A stretch of DNA of 64,000 nucleotides, taken from assembly GCF_001632745.1 (NCBI RefSeq), contig NZ_LQRT01000035.1, forward strand, positions 310,001 through 374,000. Reading direction: 5' to 3'. Shown in pieces: positions 55,681 through 64,000 of this stretch. The position numbers and the translations under genes are program-made. Position 1 is the first letter of the stretch. Each line of letters starts with the position of its first letter. Below the pieces are notes generated by a model that was given only the letters and a program-made list of their open reading frames with translations, was not told where the DNA came from and did not search any database. The stretch is from Aquimarina aggregata. GTDB taxonomy: Bacteria > Bacteroidota > Bacteroidia > Flavobacteriales > Flavobacteriaceae.

Positions 55681-56943
55681 TTATTCTTCTCTTAACGCTT
55701 CGATTGGTTTTATACTTACTGCTTTTTGAGCCGGAATAAGCCCTATTAATGTTCCTAATAAAACTATAGATAACAATGCCCCTACTACAGCAAAGAAATC
55801 TACCGTAGGATTTAATATTGGGATATCTTCATTGGTTCCTACCGCAGTATTAATTGCCCATAGTACTAGTGTGCCAAATACGAAACCGATAAGCCCTGCT
55901 ATAAACGTTAATAAGATTGATTCTAGCATTATTTGCCCTCTAACTTCTGCTGGCGTAGCTCCCAAGGCTCTTCGAACGCCTATTTCTCGAGTACGTTCTT
56001 TAACGGTTATTAATAATACATTACCGATAGCTATAACACCTGCAATAAGGGTAGCAATACCAACGATATATGTGATTAATCTCATCCCTGATAAAAAACC
56101 ACTTACTTTAGCCACTTCTTCTCCTAAATTAAAACTACCAAAGGCCTGATTATCGTCTGGGTGCACATTATGTATGCGTTTAAGAGCACTTTTTATAGTG
56201 ACCTCTGTATTTACAATATTCTTATCAGATTTTGCAGTAATTACCATCCAAGAGATATTTTTTCCTTGATTAAAGATGGTTTGAAATGTCGTGAATGGAA
56301 GAAAAATAGAATCATCTCCTTCAAAACCTTGTTGTGTTGGTTTATACACTCCTATAACTTTGAAATAGATTCCGTTAATTTTCACAAAATCTCCGATAGC
56401 GCTTTCATCTTTGTCATAAAATTGCTTGTATATATCTTCTCCAATAACACATACTTTACGCTCGTATTTAATATCTTCTTCATTAATAAACCTACCTCCA
56501 TCAAACATTTTTTTCTTCGACACTTTATCTATAGTCGGGTAATCGCCAAAAACTTGGAATGCTCCTGATTTAGAACCTCGTACAAATTGCCCTGGAGGAG
56601 TTCCCCATCTTCCTGTTACATTACGAGGTGCTATATATTCTATATCTGTAACTTGAGATTTTAAAGCATCAACATCATCCAAAGTAAGCTGCATTCTTCT
56701 TCCTCTTTTAAAACCTTCGTTAGGAATACTTGTTTGCTGTCCCCAAAGAAACATTGTATTGGTTGCAAAATCATTAAATTGACTTCTAAAACTATTATCC
56801 AGTCCTTTTGCCAACCCAAGAAGAATCACAAATAAAAAAACTCCCCATGTCACACCAATAACCGTAATGATAGTTCTTACTTTATTCTTGCGAATAGCTC
56901 CGTATATTTCTTGCCATGTATCTCTTTCGAATATAAATTTCAT
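55681..56943 (-). CDS. MacB-type ABC transporter permease, copy 2
   Basis: 420 residues. An N-terminal helix (ITVIGVTWGVFLFVILLGLAKGL), a ~240-residue periplasmic MacB core, and three C-terminal helices with the coupling segment TREIGVRRALGATPAEVRGQI. It works with the ATPase at 58182 and the other permease. 29 bp before the adaptor gene, 16 bp after the first permease gene. Confidence 0.92.
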   Translation of the reverse strand: MKFIFERDTWQEIYGAIRKNKVRTIITVIGVTWGVFLFVILLGLAKGLDNSFRSQFNDFATNTMFLWGQQTSIPNEGFKRGRRMQLTLDDVDALKSQVTDIEYIAPRNVTGRWGTPPGQFVRGSKSGAFQVFGDYPTIDKVSKKKMFDGGRFINEEDIKYERKVCVIGEDIYKQFYDKDESAIGDFVKINGIYFKVIGVYKPTQQGFEGDDSIFLPFTTFQTIFNQGKNISWMVITAKSDKNIVNTEVTIKSALKRIHNVHPDDNQAFGSFNLGEEVAKVSGFLSGMRLITYIVGIATLIAGVIAIGNVLLITVKERTREIGVRRALGATPAEVRGQIMLESILLTFIAGLIGFVFGTLVLWAINTAVGTNEDIPILNPTVDFFAVVGALLSIVLLGTLIGLIPAQKAVSIKPIEALREE

Positions 56944-56959
56944 CTGATCATGTTTTTAG

Positions 56960-58189
56960 TTATTCGTCTCTAAGTGCAATTATGGGTTTTATTTTTGCCG
57001 CTCTTCTTGCCGGAATATATCCTGCTATTAATCCTGAAAATATTAATGTAATTGTAGCCACAACAATAACTCCTGTTTCTACTTTGGGGTTGAGTATAAA
57101 AAATTCTTCTAGATTATTACCGATTAATCGCAATGATAGCATTCCTAATATTAAACCTATATAACCAGCAACCGAAGTAATTAAAACAGATTCTTGAAGC
57201 ACCATTGCTATGATAGATCTAGGTGAAGCACCCAAAGCTTTTCGAATCCCTAGTTCTTTAGTTCTTTCTTTAATACTAAATGTCATAATATTACCTATAC
57301 CAATAATACCTGAAATAAGTGTACCAATACCCACAACAAAAATAACGAGATAAATTCCTCCTAAAATCACCATGGTTTCCTTAATACCTTCGGCAAAACT
57401 TCTTACTCTGATTGCACTTTGATCATCTGGAGCTACATCGAATTTTTTCTTAAAATCCTCTTCAATTTGCTTAGAAAACGCTATGGCCTGTTCTGTATTC
57501 ATAGCCATATTATATGTTAAGTTAATTTGGTCCAATTTTTCATTGTTTCCAAAAAGCAATTGTACTGTTTTATAGGGCATACAAATAATTCTCTCTTCAT
57601 TATCTCCTCCACTATCTTGAAAAACACCGACAATTTTATAAGCTATTCCATCTATATCTAAAGATTTACCTAGAGCATCTTCATTTTTAAAAAGATCTTT
57701 CTCTACTAGCCTACCTATTGCAATATTTTTGGTCTTATCAATAATATCATTTTCATTGATATATCTACCCTTCATCATGATAGTTTTTTCTAGATACTGA
57801 TGTTCGGGATTTACAGCTATTATTGTATAACTACCAGATTCTTTCTTGTATTTTGCTTGTCCATTACGATAAATTCTTGGGGTAGAATATTCTACTTTTC
57901 CTTTATAGTTCGTATTAATAAATTCAAAATCTTCATTTTCGAATTGAATTTTTCTATTTTCCTGAAAGCCTTTATATGCTTTTGAAGTTCTACCAGCTCT
58001 AATAAAAATTATATTTTGGGCATCATCAACGAAGCTACTTAAGAAGCTATTAAGCAATCCGTTTCCCAATCCAAGAAGAACCGTAAAAATTAAAATTCCC
58101 AATGCTACAGTAAATCCTGAAAGAAAAGTTCGCAACTTATTTTTACCAATAGCTTCAAATATTTCTTGCCACCTATCTCTATCAAACAT
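56960..58189 (-). CDS. MacB-type ABC transporter permease, copy 1
   Basis: 409 residues with the same plan: an N-terminal helix, a periplasmic core and three C-terminal helices with TKELGIRKALGASPRSIIAMV. It shares its fold but not close identity with the second permease, suggesting a heterodimer. Its start overlaps the ATPase stop by 8 bp. Confidence 0.92.
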   Translation of the reverse strand: MFDRDRWQEIFEAIGKNKLRTFLSGFTVALGILIFTVLLGLGNGLLNSFLSSFVDDAQNIIFIRAGRTSKAYKGFQENRKIQFENEDFEFINTNYKGKVEYSTPRIYRNGQAKYKKESGSYTIIAVNPEHQYLEKTIMMKGRYINENDIIDKTKNIAIGRLVEKDLFKNEDALGKSLDIDGIAYKIVGVFQDSGGDNEERIICMPYKTVQLLFGNNEKLDQINLTYNMAMNTEQAIAFSKQIEEDFKKKFDVAPDDQSAIRVRSFAEGIKETMVILGGIYLVIFVVGIGTLISGIIGIGNIMTFSIKERTKELGIRKALGASPRSIIAMVLQESVLITSVAGYIGLILGMLSLRLIGNNLEEFFILNPKVETGVIVVATITLIFSGLIAGYIPARRAAKIKPIIALRDE

Positions 58190-58883
58190 ATTGCGAAGCT
58201 CTAACTTGTTCTACTTTTTTATCTTCTACAATAACACCATCTTTTAGGTGTACAATACGTTTACACATATCTGCAATATCAGGCTCATGAGTTACCACTA
58301 ATATTGTTTTTCCTTCGTCATTGATACCTTGAATAATATCCATAACTTCATAAGAGGTTTTACTATCCAATGCTCCTGTAGGTTCATCTGCTAATAAAAC
58401 TTTAGGATCTGCAGCTAATGCTCTTGCTATAGCAACTCGTTGTTTTTGACCACCTGAAAGCTCACTTGGCAAATGTGTCGCCCATTCTGCCAAACCAACT
58501 TTACCTAAATATTCTATTGCTTTTTCTGTTCTTTCTTTACGTTTTTTTCTCTGGTAGTAAAGAGGTAGTGCTACATTTTCTAAAGCGGTTTTATAGTTGA
58601 TCAAATTAAAAGATTGAAAAACAAACCCTAAGAACTTATTACGATATTGAGCCGCTTTGGTTTCATTTAATCCTTTAATAGGAACATTATCTAAGAAATA
58701 GCTTCCTGTATCTGCTTCATCTAGCATTCCTAAAATATTTAGTAATGTAGATTTTCCAGAACCTGATGACCCCATAATAGCCACTAATTCTCCTTCTTTA
58801 ACACTAAAATCTATTCCTTTGAGAACGTGAAGCGAATTGCTTCCCATTTGATACGATTTGTGCAAGTCTTTAATTTCAATCAT
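58182..58883 (-). CDS. MacB-type ABC transporter ATP-binding protein
   Basis: 233 residues. Walker A GSSGSGKST (38-46), signature LSGGQKQR, Walker B LLADEPTGALD, and the H-loop VVTHEPD. This is the LolD/MacB group of ATPases that power mechanotransmission through the envelope. It is the first gene of the efflux operon, so its promoter should lie in 58884-59103. Confidence 0.95.
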   Translation of the reverse strand: MIEIKDLHKSYQMGSNSLHVLKGIDFSVKEGELVAIMGSSGSGKSTLLNILGMLDEADTGSYFLDNVPIKGLNETKAAQYRNKFLGFVFQSFNLINYKTALENVALPLYYQRKKRKERTEKAIEYLGKVGLAEWATHLPSELSGGQKQRVAIARALAADPKVLLADEPTGALDSKTSYEVMDIIQGINDEGKTILVVTHEPDIADMCKRIVHLKDGVIVEDKKVEQVRASQYV

Positions 58884-59103
58884 AACATTTGATTAAGATG
58901 TTCGAGGCATAAAAGCTATACCTCAATAAAATTGAGACCCACTAACTATTCAATTATACTATTTTTGATTGATTTTCTAGTTTTCCCTACTAGGATATTG
59001 TGATTGGTTAGCATCGTCTTGTTACATAAGACTAACAGTATCACATTTTTGTTACAATCTTTATTGTTATGAAAATGTTAAAAATTCAATTAGTCTAGAA
59101 ACA

Positions 59104-59334
59104 TTAATCGTTAAGAGGTATTGACTTCTTCTTATTTTTATAAATAAGATACCCAACTACCCCTATTAAAATATAAGGAACTATCATTAGATATACTATT
59201 CCATTATTAATTCCTTTTGCGGTTTCCTGACCTTCTTCACTCTCTAAGACTGCTCTACACATAGCACATTGTGCTTCTGCTGGAATAGCAAGAAGTAACA
59301 AAAAGATGAATACATATATCGCTTTGATTTTCAT
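59104..59334 (-). CDS. Small membrane protein in cytochrome oxidase cluster
   Basis: 76 residues. A signal sequence ends near AEAQ (about 22), then CAMCRAVLESEEGQETAKGINNG, with a C-x-x-C pair, then a second hydrophobic segment (about 48-64) and a basic tail. It lies downstream of the DUF420 gene and is a recurrent neighbour of oxidase genes in Bacteroidota. The CxxC could bind metal or be redox active. Function unknown. Confidence 0.75.
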   Translation of the reverse strand: MKIKAIYVFIFLLLLAIPAEAQCAMCRAVLESEEGQETAKGINNGIVYLMIVPYILIGVVGYLIYKNKKKSIPLND

Positions 59335-59366
59335 ACTAGTCTTAATTAAATTAACCTTATACTTCG

Positions 59367-59909
59367 TTAAACATAATACGGAGAAATCATCAAGTATACA
59401 ACAACACCAGTGATTGCGACATATAACCAGATTGGAAAAGTTATCCTTGCTATTTTCTTATGCCTATCAAACCGCTTTGCTAATGCTCTAACATATGTAA
59501 TTAACACAAAGGGAATAACTACTATAGATAATATAATATGTGTAATAAGAATAAAGTAATAGATATATCGAATAGCTCCTTCTCCTCCGAAGACTGTAGA
59601 ATCACTAGTCATGTGATATGCAACATACATAACTAAGAAAAGTACCGAACATGAGATCGCTATTTTCATTAACCTTTCATGCAATGCTATCTTTTTGTTT
59701 TTTACTGCCCATAGTGCGGCAATAAGAATAACAGCCGTTAAACCATTTATAGAAGCATAAATTGGCGGTAAAAACCTTAATGGTTCTACATCAAAACCTA
59801 ATTTTCTTAAATTAACACCAAATAATATAGCTACAGCTAAAGGAATAGCAATAGACAACACTATTATCCACTTATTATATTTTTGCTCAACTTCTGATGT
59901 GTTACTCAT
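59367..59909 (-). CDS. DUF420 membrane protein, oxidase-associated
   Basis: 180 residues with five hydrophobic segments, including LRFLPPIYASINGLTAVILIAALWAVK, typical of DUF420/CtaM-like proteins implicated in heme-copper oxidase maturation. It overlaps the SCO gene stop by 8 bp, so expression is coupled. Confidence 0.85.
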   Translation of the reverse strand: MSNTSEVEQKYNKWIIVLSIAIPLAVAILFGVNLRKLGFDVEPLRFLPPIYASINGLTAVILIAALWAVKNKKIALHERLMKIAISCSVLFLVMYVAYHMTSDSTVFGGEGAIRYIYYFILITHIILSIVVIPFVLITYVRALAKRFDRHKKIARITFPIWLYVAITGVVVYLMISPYYV

Positions 59910-60636
59910 TCTTTTTTAATAATTTTTTAATATCCTCTAATAAAATAGTTATTTGTTCTTCTTCTCCATCATCATCTATTTTCTCATCAACAGCAATAGT
60001 TCCTCTATAATAAATTATAGGATTCCCAGAAGCATCGTACCTAGATCTAACATACCCTTGTTGATCAATTAAAGCAAAATAACCATTATGCTCAAATCCT
60101 CCAGGCACATCTGCATTCTCTGCTGCATAAATATTAAACCCAGCATTAGCAAGGTCATAAATCTGCTCTCTATCCCCTGTCAAAAAATGCCAATCTGGAT
60201 TGGTTACTTTATAATTCTCGGCGTATTTTTTCAATCTTCCAGGAGTATCAAATTTTGGATTGATTGTAAATGAAGCAACTCCAAAGTCTTTACTATCTAA
60301 TAATTGGTTTTGTAAGTACACTAGGTTTCTACTCATTTTGGGACATATTGTAGGGCAACTCGTGAAGAAAAACTCAGCAACATACACTTTACCTAAATAA
60401 TCATGATTAGTAATAAGAAGGCTATCTTGATTTAAAAAAGCAAACTCGGGTACTTTTTTAGGTGTATCATTTAATTTTATATAAGCTAGCTTTTCATTGG
60501 CAACAGGGTTACTAGCGCTCATTCTATCATTTTTCACAATCGATGACCCTTTAACTCGATTTACAATTTTAGGAATAAATATAATTCCAAAAATTAATAC
60601 GATAAATGATATACCAACATAAGAATATTTTTTCAT
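59902..60636 (-). CDS. SCO-family copper chaperone for cytochrome oxidase
   Basis: 244 residues from the ATG at 60636. An upstream in-frame ATG at 60669 is before the membrane segment and is not preferred. One N-terminal helix (about 5-22), then a thioredoxin-like domain with the copper-binding TSCPTICPK (C94, C98) and distal H183 in FEHNGY. SCO proteins deliver copper to the Cu-A site of subunit II. Confidence 0.93.
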   Translation of the reverse strand: MKKYSYVGISFIVLIFGIIFIPKIVNRVKGSSIVKNDRMSASNPVANEKLAYIKLNDTPKKVPEFAFLNQDSLLITNHDYLGKVYVAEFFFTSCPTICPKMSRNLVYLQNQLLDSKDFGVASFTINPKFDTPGRLKKYAENYKVTNPDWHFLTGDREQIYDLANAGFNIYAAENADVPGGFEHNGYFALIDQQGYVRSRYDASGNPIIYYRGTIAVDEKIDDDGEEEQITILLEDIKKLLKKNE

Positions 60637-60702
60637 AACACTAAACAATTCAAGACAGGGTTTATACAACTTAATCCTTTTTAAAAAAGGAAATTCATTG
60701 TT

Positions 60703-61359
60703 TTATTTTTCTTTGCGATCCGCTTTATACTTTTTAAGAGCCAAACGATATTCTGCAAGAACTACTTTAATATCATCTGTCATTACATTTGCCAAATCGG
60801 CAACAGAACTTGCATCGTATCCGAATACTTTTTTGGGCTCATCCTCTTCTAATGTTCCGTCTCTACCTCTTAAACTGGCATTTTTATCAATTATGTACAC
60901 ATATTGTGTTGCTAGATTAGCATCTAATTTATGAGGAGTCTTAAGGCTATCAAACAATTTCTTTATGCTCTCTGGGGTGCCATAAACAAAATTCCACCCA
61001 GATACATCGGCGATATCATCCAACTCGTTTAATAGCTTCGTTGCCGCAGCTTCGCTTCCGAAAGGAAGTACCATAACAAACTGAAAGTCCTGAAATCCGT
61101 GATTCTTTTTGTAAATCTTTTGATTAAGATTAAAAGCATTACCCTGTTTATTATAAATATCCTTACCTAAAAAACCCAGAACTGTGATCTTATCTTTAAA
61201 GGTAATTTCTTTTTTATTTGGTGATTCGAAATCTTTGAGATTTCCTATTGAACTATTTATGACGGGAAGTTTGGCAAAGTTGTGTACTCCCGAAGCAAAG
61301 AATAAGTATGCTACTAAAGGCAGAACAAACAATATACCGAGTACAAGAAATTTTTTCAT
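60703..61359 (-). CDS. Membrane-anchored thioredoxin-like protein without cysteines
   Basis: 218 residues. One N-terminal helix (LVLGILFVLPLVAYLFF), then a domain with the strand/helix order of SCO or thioredoxin folds (TVLGFLGKDIYN, FQFVMVLPFG, ATQYVYIIDKNASLRGR) but no cysteine anywhere. It sits between cox4 and the SCO gene, so a structural or regulatory role in oxidase assembly is plausible. The lysine-rich C-terminus is cytoplasm- or membrane-proximal. Confidence 0.75.
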   Translation of the reverse strand: MKKFLVLGILFVLPLVAYLFFASGVHNFAKLPVINSSIGNLKDFESPNKKEITFKDKITVLGFLGKDIYNKQGNAFNLNQKIYKKNHGFQDFQFVMVLPFGSEAAATKLLNELDDIADVSGWNFVYGTPESIKKLFDSLKTPHKLDANLATQYVYIIDKNASLRGRDGTLEEDEPKKVFGYDASSVADLANVMTDDIKVVLAEYRLALKKYKADRKEK

Positions 61360-61449
61360 TTACAAGTAGCTTTATTTCTATTTAGTATTTAGAAAATTCA
61401 CTTTTATATGGCTATAAAAAATGCGTAAAAACCAATTGTGCAAAAATAA

Positions 61450-61477
61450 AAAAAGACGGTTTAAAAACCGTCTTTTT
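61450..61477 (-). terminator. Terminator of the cox3-cox4 transcript
   Basis: 13-bp arms AAAAAGACGGTTT and AAACCGTCTTTTT (61450-61462 and 61465-61477). On the minus strand it is about 30 bp beyond the cox4 stop and is followed by Ts. Confidence 0.85.
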
Positions 61478-61506
61478 ACAATGCTTTTAACGTATAAAAA
61501 TGAGAA

Positions 61507-61866
61507 TTAAAAATCCCAGCTTTTATGACCCGCTTTAAATACCTCAAATACATAATCTCCTTCTGTAAGAAGAATGAAAATAAGGTAACAGATTAAGAAA
61601 ATTGCAGTCCATACTACAGCTCTTCTTAGCCCCTTAGTCTCTCCTTCCATATGCATGAAAGACCATGTAATATAATATGCTTTATATATTGTTAAGATGA
61701 TAAAAATCCAGTTTAATAATTTCATACTTATAAAAGTAGTCTCAATTAAAAAAGTTGGTTTTATTATCCCTAATATTACTTCTACTATCGTCACTACAGA
61801 AAGAAGAATAAACACTTTCCATATTTTTCCTGTGTTGGATTCGTGATGTGCTATATCGTGTGCCAT
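61507..61866 (-). CDS. Cytochrome c oxidase subunit IV-type protein
   Basis: 119 residues with three hydrophobic helices (about 13-35, 45-62, 85-105). The His-rich start MAHDIAHHES and KIWKVFILLSVVTIVEVILGI resemble bacterial COX4 (CtaF/CoxD) subunits. It is last in the structural operon, 21 bp after the cox3 gene. It stabilises subunits I/III. Confidence 0.85.
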   Translation of the reverse strand: MAHDIAHHESNTGKIWKVFILLSVVTIVEVILGIIKPTFLIETTFISMKLLNWIFIILTIYKAYYITWSFMHMEGETKGLRRAVVWTAIFLICYLIFILLTEGDYVFEVFKAGHKSWDF

Positions 61867-61887
61867 GTTATGCTTATCTTTTATTTA

Positions 61888-62871
61888 TTAAACCAGGTAG
61901 AAAAATGTAAATACAAATACCCATACTAAATCTACAAAGTGCCAGTATAAACCAACCTTCTCAACCATCTCGTAGTTCTTTCTTTTCTCATATGTTCCCA
62001 GAATTACGTTAATAAAGATGATAATATTAATAATCACACCAGATAATACGTGAAAACCGTGAAAACCTGTTATAAAGAAGAAGAAGTTAGCAAACAATGG
62101 TGTACCATATTCGTTATGTACTAGATTTGCACCTTCTACAATACCAATAGCATCGTTTTGCAGTCTTTTTAATGACTCTTCTCTACTCAGTATCGTTTTT
62201 TCTCCTTTTTCGGTAAGTACTTGAGTTCTTATAACTACATCATTTCGCTTAGCAAAACCTTTTCTTATTTCATCAATTGTATATGTTGGTAATGTAGCTT
62301 CGTTTTCGTACCAGATACCATTTTTGTTTTCGTGTTGCACTCTATTTTTATGCGCATCAAAAATCGCAATATCAGCAAGAGCCACTCTATGTCCGTCTGT
62401 ATCTACAAATTGTAAAATTTGACCTCCTTTAGTTTCTATAGCCCCATACTCACCTTTAATAAAGTTTTTCCACTCCCAAGCTTGTGATCCTACAAAAATA
62501 GCTCCACCAATAATAGTTAAGAACATGTAAAAAATAACTTTCTTCTGTTTCATATGATGACCAGCATCAACAGCCAGTACCATTGTTACCGAAGAAAATA
62601 TTAATATAAATGTCATTAAAGCTACATAATACATAGGAGCATCTACCCCATGTAAAAATGGAAAGTGATTAAATACTTGATCGGCAATTGGCCATGAATC
62701 AATAAATTTAAATCTTGAAAAACCATATGCGGCAAGAAACCCTGAAAATGTAAGCGCATCAGAAACGATAAAAAACCACATCATCATCTTACCGTAACTT
62801 GCTTTTAGCGGCTCATTACCACCACCCCAAGTTTTATCTTCTGTACCCGTTTTAGCAACAGCTGTGTCCAT
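61888..62871 (-). CDS. Cytochrome c oxidase subunit III, long form
   Basis: 327 residues. Helices are at about 28-48, 72-100, 110-130, 258-290 and 300-325. A hydrophilic insert of about 120 residues (about 135-255) separates the helices, as seen in Bacteroidota subunit III. It retains FHGFHVLSG, GLYWHFVDLVWVFVF and other COX3 motifs. It functions in the caa3/cbb-type oxidase of the inner membrane. Confidence 0.9.
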   Translation of the reverse strand: MDTAVAKTGTEDKTWGGGNEPLKASYGKMMMWFFIVSDALTFSGFLAAYGFSRFKFIDSWPIADQVFNHFPFLHGVDAPMYYVALMTFILIFSSVTMVLAVDAGHHMKQKKVIFYMFLTIIGGAIFVGSQAWEWKNFIKGEYGAIETKGGQILQFVDTDGHRVALADIAIFDAHKNRVQHENKNGIWYENEATLPTYTIDEIRKGFAKRNDVVIRTQVLTEKGEKTILSREESLKRLQNDAIGIVEGANLVHNEYGTPLFANFFFFITGFHGFHVLSGVIINIIIFINVILGTYEKRKNYEMVEKVGLYWHFVDLVWVFVFTFFYLV

Positions 62872-63010
62872 ATAAAGAATTTGGTATTGTTAAATTTTCC
62901 ACAAAAATAATCAATTTTATTATTTCACCTGCTCAATTTTATTTTTTAATTAAGTCAAATGTGATTCAAATAAGTAATCCTTTTTTTAGTATACCTACTA
63001 TTATAATTTC

Positions 63011-63592
63011 TTATCTGATGAAATACAAAAACAAAAAGAGATAAACCCACAGAAAATCAACAAAATGCCAATACATAGCACCTAGTTCTAATCCTAGTGT
63101 TTGTCCTGTTTTATATTTTTGTTTAAAATGATTATAAATTACAACTAAAAGCACAATGAGTCCTCCAAAGATATGTGCAAGGTGTGTTACCACTATGATA
63201 AACATAAAAGTAGAAACAATATTTGATGTTGGCCCTGTGAAATGATAGCCTTGATTAATAATATCACTAAAGCCTTCGAATTGCAAAATCACAAAGAGAA
63301 TACCAAGTCCTAATGTTGACAACAACAATACGGTTGCTAAACCTCGCTTATTTTGCTCAATAGCCTTCTTCACCATATAAAATGTTACACTACTAGCGAT
63401 AATTACGAGAATACTATATATAAATGCTTCAGGAAAAACTAAATCTGTTTGCCAATCCTTTCTAGATTTACTTACAACATATGCACTAGTAAGTCCCGCA
63501 AAAACCATTGCCATACTTATCATAGCAAACCACATCATGGTTTTTTTAGCTCTATCAACTTTTTCTTGTGTTGTCCCTCGTGTTAAATCCAT
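63011..63592 (-). CDS. Cytochrome c oxidase subunit III, short form
   Basis: 193 residues with five helices. It begins with a charged TQEKVDRAKKTMMWFAM segment and ends GAMYWHFVDFLWVYLFLFLYF, the terminal COX3 motif. The presence of both a short and a long subunit III is normal for this group. Its start overlaps the cyoE stop by 10 bp. Confidence 0.9.
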   Translation of the reverse strand: MDLTRGTTQEKVDRAKKTMMWFAMISMAMVFAGLTSAYVVSKSRKDWQTDLVFPEAFIYSILVIIASSVTFYMVKKAIEQNKRGLATVLLLSTLGLGILFVILQFEGFSDIINQGYHFTGPTSNIVSTFMFIIVVTHLAHIFGGLIVLLVVIYNHFKQKYKTGQTLGLELGAMYWHFVDFLWVYLFLFLYFIR

Positions 63593-64000
63593 ACTCTAAT
63601 AAATTTATCTGCAACATAAATAACCTGTAACAATGTAATATACAGGACACTCATCAACATTAATTGTTTAGCGGTTTTAGCATCTCTTATTTTATACAAT
63701 CGAATTGCCGATCGCAACAGAACTGCCCCCAGAATCAATAATATCACCCCTGAAACCGGAGTAAGATAAAGATCTCCTGTAACTCCAAAAACAGGAATTA
63801 AAGACGTTACAACCGTCCAAATAGTGTAAATTAATACTTGTACTGCTGTTCCTTTATCTTTTTTACCTGTTGGAAGCATAAAAAAGCCTCCTTTTTTATA
63901 GTCATCATACAAAAACCATCCTATTGCCCAAAAATGGGGGAATTGCCAAAAAAATTGCACCATAAAAAGAGTTCCTGGTTCTATCCCAAAATCATTGGTT
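63583..64000 (-). CDS. ctaB: Protoheme IX farnesyltransferase (heme O synthase), 3' part only
   Basis: The gene runs off the right edge; 139 codons are visible. The first in-window residues read GIEPGTLFMVQFFWQFPHFWAIGWFLYDDYKKGGF, the conserved membrane loop of CtaB/CyoE, followed by three further helices. It converts heme B to heme O for the oxidase and is first in this part of the operon; it overlaps the next gene by 10 bp. Confidence 0.93.
   Translation of the reverse strand, partial: TNDFGIEPGTLFMVQFFWQFPHFWAIGWFLYDDYKKGGFFMLPTGKKDKGTAVQVLIYTIWTVVTSLIPVFGVTGDLYLTPVSGVILLILGAVLLRSAIRLYKIRDAKTAKQLMLMSVLYITLLQVIYVADKFIRVWI

Noticed and set aside
56161-56568. 135-codon plus-strand ORF inside the second permease gene
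   Set aside because: Fully antisense to a clear MacB-type permease with strong motifs; the antisense protein has no recognisable pattern.
61888-63592. Two cox3-type genes as a recent duplication
   Set aside because: They differ in length and sequence, and the pair of a short and a long subunit III is the usual arrangement in this phylum.
1-64000. tRNA, rRNA, CRISPR, insertion sequences or integrase in the window
   Set aside because: No cloverleaf-like T-loop motif, spaced repeat array, transposase or recombinase ORF was found by reading; absence was not tested with dedicated software.

Overview
The window looks like chromosomal DNA of a member of the Flavobacteriia (Bacteroidota). It is AT-rich, and ribosome binding sites are weak. 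Several promoters match the Bacteroidota pattern TTG-N17-23-TAnnTTTG. It encodes type IX secretion relatives (a PorG/DUF6089-like protein and a PorP/SprF protein), paired OmpH chaperones behind BamA, a FadL-type porin paired with an SGNH lipoprotein, and a Bacteroidota-style cytochrome oxidase cluster. Genus cannot be fixed by eye. I saw no rRNA, tRNA, CRISPR array, transposase or integrase.

Layout. 1-3982: a duplicated two-gene cassette, each copy a large predicted beta-helix exported protein followed by a ~145-residue exported protein. 4109-7767: LysE-type exporter, DUF2797 protein, GH3-like adenylating enzyme and a small exported protein. 7922-11793: protein quality control (clpX, clpP, tig) and a four-helix membrane protein. 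11821-16058: an accessory block of four minus-strand genes (Lnt-like N-acyltransferase, lipoprotein, unknown exported protein, exported HExxH protein) bracketed by two identical 39-bp copies of a terminator. 16076-20531: SGNH lipoprotein, FadL porin, alpha/beta hydrolase, pdxJ. 20651-28709: CBS protein, nadK, porG-like, uppS, bamA, two ompH genes and murI, mostly an envelope-biogenesis run. 28714-31680: LytTR regulator with a TPR-containing LytS-type kinase. 31901-40783: a mixed accessory stretch containing a VWA lipoprotein, two tandem AlkB-like 2-oxoglutarate oxygenase relatives, an orphan SecDF-head-like protein, DinB, ArsR-type regulator, RelA/SpoT-type HD hydrolase, AraC regulator and an extended SDR. 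40891-47995: PSD-like decarboxylase, PorP/SprF, Nfu with a doubled N-domain, dodecin and a DUF255 lipoprotein. 48267-50908: three tandem paralogous exported proteins of unknown family. 50862-58883: tsaB and a MacAB-TolC-type operon with two permeases and two adaptors. 59104-64000: cytochrome c oxidase assembly and structural genes (SCO, DUF420, cox4, two cox3-type genes, cyoE running off the edge).

The housekeeping clusters are conventional. The most unusual parts are the repeat-bracketed Lnt-like cassette at 11.8-16.1 kb and the tandem AlkB-like pair at 33.3-35.3 kb. After these come the three gene-family expansions and the ArsR-type gene that lacks a normal start codon. Functions in these parts are inferred from motifs read by eye; no database search was run.
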